From Streptomyces sp. SirexAA-E (lineage in GTDB: Bacteria; Actinomycetota; Actinomycetes; Streptomycetales; Streptomycetaceae): DNA of 64,000 nt. Position 1 is the first letter of the stretch; the number at the start of each line of letters is the position of its first letter. Where the stretch lies: positions 2,790,001 to 2,854,000 of the forward strand of contig NC_015953.1 in NCBI RefSeq assembly GCF_000177195.2, read 5' to 3'. The notes beneath the pieces are model-generated. The model had not been told where the DNA came from. It worked only from the letters and a program-made list of their open reading frames with translations, and did not search any database. Shown here piece by piece: positions 59,595-64,000 of the stretch. A program made the translations under genes and the position numbers.

Positions 59595-59963
59595 TCAGGT
59601 ACTCAGAGCGTCTTCGAGCGTGGCGTGGACGGTGAAGACCGCCTCCGCCCCCGTGATCTCGAAGACGCGAGCCACCACAGGCTGCATTCCGGCCAGATGG
59701 ACCCCTCCCCCGGCCGCCTCGGCCTTCAGGCGGGCGCCGAGCAGCACGTTGAGCCCGGTGGAGTCGCAGAACTCGAGTCCCGAGCAGTCGACCACCAGGC
59801 GCGCACGCCCCTGTTCGACCGCGCTCTCCAGAGGCTCGCGCAGCAGATCGGCGGTGTGGTGATCGAGCTCACCCACCGGCGTCACGACCTCGCTGAGTCC
59901 CTCGGTCCGGGCCTCGACCTGAAGCCGACCCCGGTTCGCACTGCCGACCGTCCCGCGGTCCAT
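59595..59963 (-). CDS. arsI: STAS-domain anti-sigma factor antagonist (ArsI-type)
   Basis: 122 residues from ATG 59963, chosen for the AGAGGGA ribosome-binding site; an upstream in-frame ATG (60005) lacks one. The STAS domain contains VTPVGELDHHTADLLREPLE and CSGLEFCDSTGLNVLLGARL; the Ser of DSTGL is the regulatory phosphorylation site. Unphosphorylated, it should bind the ATPase anti-sigma factor and free the sigma factor. It is divergent from sigI and 200 bp upstream of prsI on the same strand. Confidence 0.85.
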   Translation of the reverse strand: MDRGTVGSANRGRLQVEARTEGLSEVVTPVGELDHHTADLLREPLESAVEQGRARLVVDCSGLEFCDSTGLNVLLGARLKAEAAGGGVHLAGMQPVVARVFEITGAEAVFTVHATLEDALST

Positions 59964-60119
59964 CGCCCGTCCCTCTTCGCCGTCCGTCACTGTCCGCAGC
60001 ACCATGTGCACGGTTGTCCGCGCGGCTCTTGCCGACGTCCGTGAAACATTACGCGTTTCCCTCGCCACACGGTAGTCGAAGAACTCAACAAACCGGACAT
60101 ATAGGCGTAATTGGCGCTT

Positions 60120-60144
60120 GTAACTCGTGGCTGGAACCGGGTAA
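60120..60144 (+). promoter_or_regulatory. Putative SigB/SigF-type promoter of sigI
   Basis: GTAAC (60120-60124), 14-bp spacer, GGGTAA (60139-60144), matching the GNNTN-N14-16-GGGTA pattern of the Streptomyces SigB-like sigma factor family. It lies about 110 bp upstream of the sigI start. Confidence 0.45.
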
Positions 60145-60256
60145 GGGTAGAAGGGTCATCTCTCATCGGAACTCAACCGGCTTCGGAGGCGCCGCTTCAC
60201 CGCAGGAACACGTATGGGCATCGGCAGCCATATGCCGAGAACGATGGAGGAGAACC

Positions 60257-61213
60257 ATGTCACCCCGGCTCGACGTATCGCGTACCCATATCGCGACGTC
60301 GGCATGTCCTCAGGGACCGACCGATTCCGACTCCCCCGCCGCGAGCGCCGTTCCCGGCCCGCGCGCCGGTGTCGCCACGAGCGACGCCTACGGCCTTCCC
60401 CTGGACGGCCTCGAGGATCTCCCCGAGATCCCTCCCTACGACGAGATCGGCGCCATCGACGCCAGGGCTCTGTCGAAGACGCTCTTCGCCCGGCTCGAAA
60501 CCCTCGAAGAGGGCACGCACGAGTACGCCTACGTCCGCAACACCCTGGTCGAGCTCAACCTCGCCCTGGTCAAGTTCGCCGCCGCGAGGTTCCGTTCGCG
60601 CAGCGAGCCGATGGAGGACATCGTCCAGGTCGGCACGATCGGCCTGATCAAGGCGATCGACCGCTTCGAGCTCAGCCGCGGCGTCGAGTTCCCCACCTTC
60701 GCGATGCCCACGATCATCGGCGAGATCAAGCGCTTCTTCCGGGACACCAGCTGGTCCGTGCGCGTCCCGCGCCGGCTGCAGGAGCTGCGCCTCGACCTCG
60801 CCAAGGCGGGCGACGAGCTGGCCCAGCAGCTGGACCGCGCCCCCACCGTGGTGGAGCTCGCCGAGCGCCTCGGCATCACGCACGAGGAGGTCGTCGAGGG
60901 CATGACCGCGAGCAACGCGTACACCGCGAGCTCGCTGGACGCCAAGCCCGAGGACGACGACAACGAGGGCGCGCTCGCCGACCGCCTCGGCTACGAGGAC
61001 AACGGCCTCGAGGGCATCGAGTACATCGAGTCCCTGAAGCCGCTGATCGCCTCGCTGCCGCTGCGCGACCGCACGATCCTCTCCCTGCGGTTCGTCGCGA
61101 ACATGACCCAGTCCGAGATCGGCGAGGAGCTCGGTATCTCGCAGATGCACGTGTCCCGGCTGCTCTCCCGGACGCTCGTCAAGCTCCGCAGGGGCCTGAC
61201 CGTCGAGGAGTGA
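60257..61213 (+). CDS. sigI: RNA polymerase sigma factor, SigB/SigF family (SigI-type)
   Basis: 318 residues from ATG 60257 (GGAGGAGAACC upstream). A ~70-residue Ser/Ala/Pro-rich N-terminus precedes region 2 (EDIVQVGTIGLIKAIDRFEL, GVEFPTFAMPTIIGEIKRFF), region 3 (VRVPRRLQELRLDLAKAGDE) and region 4 (MTQSEIGEELGISQMHVSRL). It directs stress or developmental transcription and is controlled by the neighbouring arsI/prsI module. The gene name follows S. coelicolor synteny from memory. Confidence 0.88.
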   Translation: MSPRLDVSRTHIATSACPQGPTDSDSPAASAVPGPRAGVATSDAYGLPLDGLEDLPEIPPYDEIGAIDARALSKTLFARLETLEEGTHEYAYVRNTLVELNLALVKFAAARFRSRSEPMEDIVQVGTIGLIKAIDRFELSRGVEFPTFAMPTIIGEIKRFFRDTSWSVRVPRRLQELRLDLAKAGDELAQQLDRAPTVVELAERLGITHEEVVEGMTASNAYTASSLDAKPEDDDNEGALADRLGYEDNGLEGIEYIESLKPLIASLPLRDRTILSLRFVANMTQSEIGEELGISQMHVSRLLSRTLVKLRRGLTVEE

Positions 61214-61252
61214 CCGACGACCGGCCGCCCACGGCGCCGCCGGTACGGCTTT

Positions 61253-61290
61253 GCGGAAGGACCCGCCCGTCGAGGGGCGGGTCCTTCCGC
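61253..61290. terminator. Bidirectional terminator, sigI / hutI
   Basis: 16-bp perfect stem, arms 61253-61268 and 61275-61290, between the convergent sigI and hutI genes. Confidence 0.85.
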
Positions 61291-61309
61291 ACGTCCGGCC
61301 GGGCCGCGG

Positions 61310-62482
61310 TCACCTGACGCGTTCTCCGCCCCGCCAGACCGCACCGGTCAGCGGCACACCCGGGCGGTAGGCGAGGTGGACGTGGCTCGGGGCGTCGAGC
61401 AGGAGGAGGTCGGCGCGGGCGCCCGGCGCGATGCGGCCGATGTCGGTGCGGCGCAGCGCGGCGGCGCCTCCGGCGGTGGCGGACCAGAGTGCCTCGTCGG
61501 GGGTCATGCCCATGTCCCGTACGGCCAGGGCGATGCAGAACGCCATCGACGAGGTGTACGAGGAACCGGGGTTGCAGTCCGTGGACAGGGCGACGGTGGC
61601 ACCGGCGTCGAGCAGCCGCCGGGCGTCGGGCCACGCGGCGCGGGTGGAGAACTCCGCGCCCGGGAGCAGGGTCGCGACGGTGCCTCCCTGGCCGAGCGCG
61701 TCGACGTCCGCGTCGGTGAGGTGGGTGCAGTGGTCGGCGGAGGCGGCACCGAGCTCGACGGCGAGCTGGACGCCGGGGCCGTGCCCGAGCTGGTTGGCGT
61801 GCACCCGGGCGCCCAGGCCCCTGGCCAGGCCCGCCGTGAGGACGGCACGCGCCTGGTCGCCGTCGAAGGCGCCCCGTTCGCAGAAGACGTCGATCCAACG
61901 GGCGTACGGGGCGCAGGCGTCCAGCATCGGCCCGGTGACCAGGTCGACGTATCCGGCGGGGTCGTCGGCGTACTCGGGGGCGACGATGTGGGCGCCGAGG
62001 TAGGTGACCTCGTCGGTGTGGGCGGCGGCGATCCGCAGGGCGCGGGCCTCGTCCTCGACGGTCAGGCCGTAACCCGACTTGGTCTCCAGGGTGGTGGTGC
62101 CCTGGCGGAGCGCCTCGGCGAGGTGGCGGGCGACGTTGGCGGAGAGCTGCTCGTCGCCGGCGGCCCGGGTGGCGGCGACGGTGGTGCGGATGCCTCCGGC
62201 GGAGTAGGGGCGGCCGGACATGCGGGCGTTGAACTCCTGGGTGCGGTCGCCCGCGAAGACCAGGTGGGAGTGGGAGTCCACGAAGCCCGGGACCATCGCC
62301 CGGCCGCCCGCGTCGACGGCGTTGTCGGTGGCGGGTGCTTTGCTTGACGCACCGGTCCAGACGACACGGTCGCCGTCGACGACGACGGCCGCGTCCTGGA
62401 TCAGGCCCAGGGGGGTCCCGTCTGTGAGGGAGGGGTCGTTGGTGACCAGAGTGGCGATGTGGGTGATGGCGGTCGTCGTCAT
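61310..62482 (-). CDS. hutI: Imidazolonepropionase
   Basis: 390 residues. Amidohydrolase of histidine degradation that opens 4-imidazolone-5-propionate to N-formimino-glutamate. Metal ligands His71 and His73 in [45 protein letters not shown] and [15 protein letters not shown] supply further ligands and the substrate site. ATG 62482 gives [19 protein letters not shown]. It is 77 bp downstream of hutF on the same strand. Confidence 0.97.
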   Translation of the reverse strand: MTTTAITHIATLVTNDPSLTDGTPLGLIQDAAVVVDGDRVVWTGASSKAPATDNAVDAGGRAMVPGFVDSHSHLVFAGDRTQEFNARMSGRPYSAGGIRTTVAATRAAGDEQLSANVARHLAEALRQGTTTLETKSGYGLTVEDEARALRIAAAHTDEVTYLGAHIVAPEYADDPAGYVDLVTGPMLDACAPYARWIDVFCERGAFDGDQARAVLTAGLARGLGARVHANQLGHGPGVQLAVELGAASADHCTHLTDADVDALGQGGTVATLLPGAEFSTRAAWPDARRLLDAGATVALSTDCNPGSSYTSSMAFCIALAVRDMGMTPDEALWSATAGGAAALRRTDIGRIAPGARADLLLLDAPSHVHLAYRPGVPLTGAVWRGGERVR

Positions 62483-62559
62483 CCTGGGACAGCTTTCGTC
62501 GAGTGGGTCGGTGCGGCGTGGGCGCGGCCGTGCGGTCGTGGGCGCCGTCCGCCGGAGGC

Positions 62560-63927
62560 TCAGCGGTACACGGCGGCGACGGCCGAGGCGAGGGCCCGGG
62601 GCACGTCCTCGACCGTGGTGTGCCGTCCGTCGCGGACGATGTGGCGTCCCGCCACGACCGTGTGCCGTACATCGGCGGCGGAGGCGGCGAATACGGCCAC
62701 CTGGGCTGCCATCCGGGGCACCGGCCCCGCTGTTCTGACGGAGTCCAGCGCGATCGTCGTCAGGTCGGCAGCGGCCCCCGGCTCCAGCGTGCCCGCGTCC
62801 GGGCGGCCGAGTGCGGCGTGCCCGTCGGCGGAGGCGGCCCGCAGCAGCGCGTCCGCGGTCCAGTGGCCGCGGACCCGGGTGCGCAGCCGTTCGTCGAGCT
62901 CCATCGCGCGGGCCTCCTCGAAGAGGTCGATCACCGCGTGGCTGTCGCTGCCCAGCGACAGCGGGGAGCCGGCCCGTTGGAGGGCGGCGGCCGGGCCGAT
63001 GCCGTCGGCGAGGTCGCGTTCGGTCGTGGGGCACATGCAGGTGCCGGTGCCCGAGGAGCCGAGCAGGTCGATGTCCTCGGCGGTCAGATGGGTGCTGTGG
63101 ACCGCCGTGGTGCGCGGGCCGAGCACCCCGTGGTCGGCGAGGAGGCGTGTGGGCGTGCAGCCGTGGGCCGCGGCGCAGGCGTCGTTCTCGGCGGTCTGCT
63201 CGGACAGGTGCACATGGAGCGGGGCCCCGCGCTCCTCGGCCCAGGCCGCGACGGTCGCCAGTTGGTCCGCCGGGACCGCGCGTACGGAGTGCACGGCGGC
63301 ACCGATCAGGGCGTGGTCACCGCCTCGGAGGGCGGCGGCGCGTTCGGCCCAGGCGTCGGCGGTGGTGTCGGAGAAGCGGAGCTGGTGCCGGTTGGGCTGC
63401 TCGCCGAATCCGGCGGCGAGGTAGGCGGTGTCCAGCAGGGTGATGCGGATGCCCGCCTCGGCCGCCGCCGCGACGAGCGCCTCGCCCATCGCGTTCGGGT
63501 CGTCGTAGGGCCTGCCCCCGGGCGCGTGGTGCAGGTAGTGGAATTCGCCGACGGAGGTGATGCCGGCCAGGGCCATCTCGGCGTAGGTGGCGCGGGCCAG
63601 CTCGTAGTAGGTGTCGGGGGTGAGCAGGGAGGCCACCCGGTACATCAGCTCGCGCCAGCTCCAGAAGGTCCCGGCGCCGACCTGGACGCTGGAGCGCAGG
63701 GCGCGGTGGAAGGCGTGCGAGTGGGTGTTGGCCAGCCCCGGCAGGGTCAGCCCGCGCAGGACGACGGCGCCGGGCGGCGGTGTCTCGACGCCCGTACGGA
63801 CGGCGGCGAAGCGGCCCCCGGCGACGTCCAGGGCCACCCCGGCTTCGACATGGGTGCCGAGCCAGGCGTGGGACGCCCAGTAGGTGGCGGTCACCGGTGT
63901 GCCCGTCGGTCGTGGTGTCAGCTGCAC
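62560..63927 (-). CDS. hutF: Formimidoylglutamate deiminase
   Basis: 455 residues. Amidohydrolase that converts N-formimino-L-glutamate to N-formyl-L-glutamate and ammonia, the step after HutI. Metal ligands His69 and His71 in [30 protein letters not shown] and [20 protein letters not shown] complete the site. The GTG start at 63927 overlaps the upstream gene by 10 bp (GTGCAGCTGA), so translation is coupled. Confidence 0.96.
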   Translation of the reverse strand: MQLTPRPTGTPVTATYWASHAWLGTHVEAGVALDVAGGRFAAVRTGVETPPPGAVVLRGLTLPGLANTHSHAFHRALRSSVQVGAGTFWSWRELMYRVASLLTPDTYYELARATYAEMALAGITSVGEFHYLHHAPGGRPYDDPNAMGEALVAAAAEAGIRITLLDTAYLAAGFGEQPNRHQLRFSDTTADAWAERAAALRGGDHALIGAAVHSVRAVPADQLATVAAWAEERGAPLHVHLSEQTAENDACAAAHGCTPTRLLADHGVLGPRTTAVHSTHLTAEDIDLLGSSGTGTCMCPTTERDLADGIGPAAALQRAGSPLSLGSDSHAVIDLFEEARAMELDERLRTRVRGHWTADALLRAASADGHAALGRPDAGTLEPGAAADLTTIALDSVRTAGPVPRMAAQVAVFAASAADVRHTVVAGRHIVRDGRHTTVEDVPRALASAVAAVYR

Positions 63928-64000
63928 GCGAGACCTTCCAGTACGTCGGCGAGTGCGAGCACCCCGGCCACGCAGTCGTCCTCGGTGGCGTGTTCGGCCG
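63918..64000 (-). CDS. C-terminus of an M20-type amidohydrolase (allantoate amidohydrolase-like)
   Basis: The last 26 codons and stop of a gene entering from the right edge (AEHATEDDCVAGVLALADVL then EGLACS). It matches the C-terminus of the protein annotated as allantoate amidohydrolase next to hutF/hutI in other Streptomyces, from memory. In this position it may instead hydrolyse N-formylglutamate, which the hut route needs after HutF. The bulk of the gene is outside the window, so the function is inferred from context. Confidence 0.55.
   Translation of the reverse strand, partial: AEHATEDDCVAGVLALADVLEGLACS

Overview
The window is chromosomal DNA of a high-GC actinomycete, almost certainly a Streptomyces. 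The evidence is strong GC bias at third codon positions, a WhiB developmental regulator, F420 biosynthesis genes, an rrn operon without tRNA in its spacer, five LytR-CpsA-Psr (LCP) wall-polymer ligase genes, and a partner-switching sigma factor module. From memory, the order matches the SCO3010s-3070s region of S. coelicolor. The core (ahcY, manA, SIS protein, manB, DUF3499, metallopeptidase, whiB, cofD, cofE, manC, LCP, acyl-CoA dehydrogenase, purE, purK, GtrA) also parallels the M. tuberculosis Rv3248c-Rv3277 block. I see no prophage, IS element, CRISPR array, tRNA or biosynthetic cluster.

Layout. 1-4004 (+): a DUF4129/DUF4350/MoxR/DUF58 operon with overlapping stops and starts. 4139-9992 (-): one rRNA operon (16S-23S-5S) with a tandem promoter array. 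10053-12865: a divergent SpoIIM-like/RDD membrane protein pair and a conserved hypothetical gene. 13134-21100 (-): ahcY, a cation diffusion facilitator, manA, a SIS-domain protein, Trm112, manB and DUF3499. This stretch joins the methyl cycle to supply of mannose-6-P/mannose-1-P. 21499-21930 (+): a zincin-like protein with a degenerate motif. 22018-27347 (-): a 1267-residue membrane glycosyltransferase translationally coupled to a DUF5719 protein. 27606-27869 (-): whiB. 28562-31479 (+): a cysteine dioxygenase-like gene, then cofD-cofE. 31495-35191 (-): DNA glycosylase, manC and a PGRP-type amidase.

35331-46972 (mostly +): the cell-wall block, with a TIGR03089 protein, five LCP genes, a GT2 glycosyltransferase, a DUF1772 membrane protein with its own palindromic operators, and a thioesterase. 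47031-51130: ferritin-like protein, small secreted SH3-like protein, acyl-CoA dehydrogenase and UDP-glucose dehydrogenase. 51214-54086 (-): purK-purE-dipeptidase operon. 54238-58750: GtrA, a two-component system and a POT peptide transporter. 58900-61213: prsI/arsI/sigI-type partner-switching module. 61310-64000 (-): histidine degradation (hutI, hutF, and the C-terminus of an M20-type amidohydrolase).

The unifying theme is envelope polysaccharide supply and attachment. manA/manB/manC and UDP-glucose dehydrogenase make nucleotide sugars, large glycosyltransferases use them, GtrA may flip lipid-linked sugars, and the LCP proteins attach polymers to peptidoglycan. Most convergent gene pairs are separated by long perfect inverted repeats that probably act as terminators. 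I found no clearly novel system. The best leads are the LCP cluster, the DUF5719/glycosyltransferase pair, the palindromic operators at 44399-44464, the 23-bp triple repeat at 12947-13015, and the 44-bp duplicated hairpin in front of cofD.
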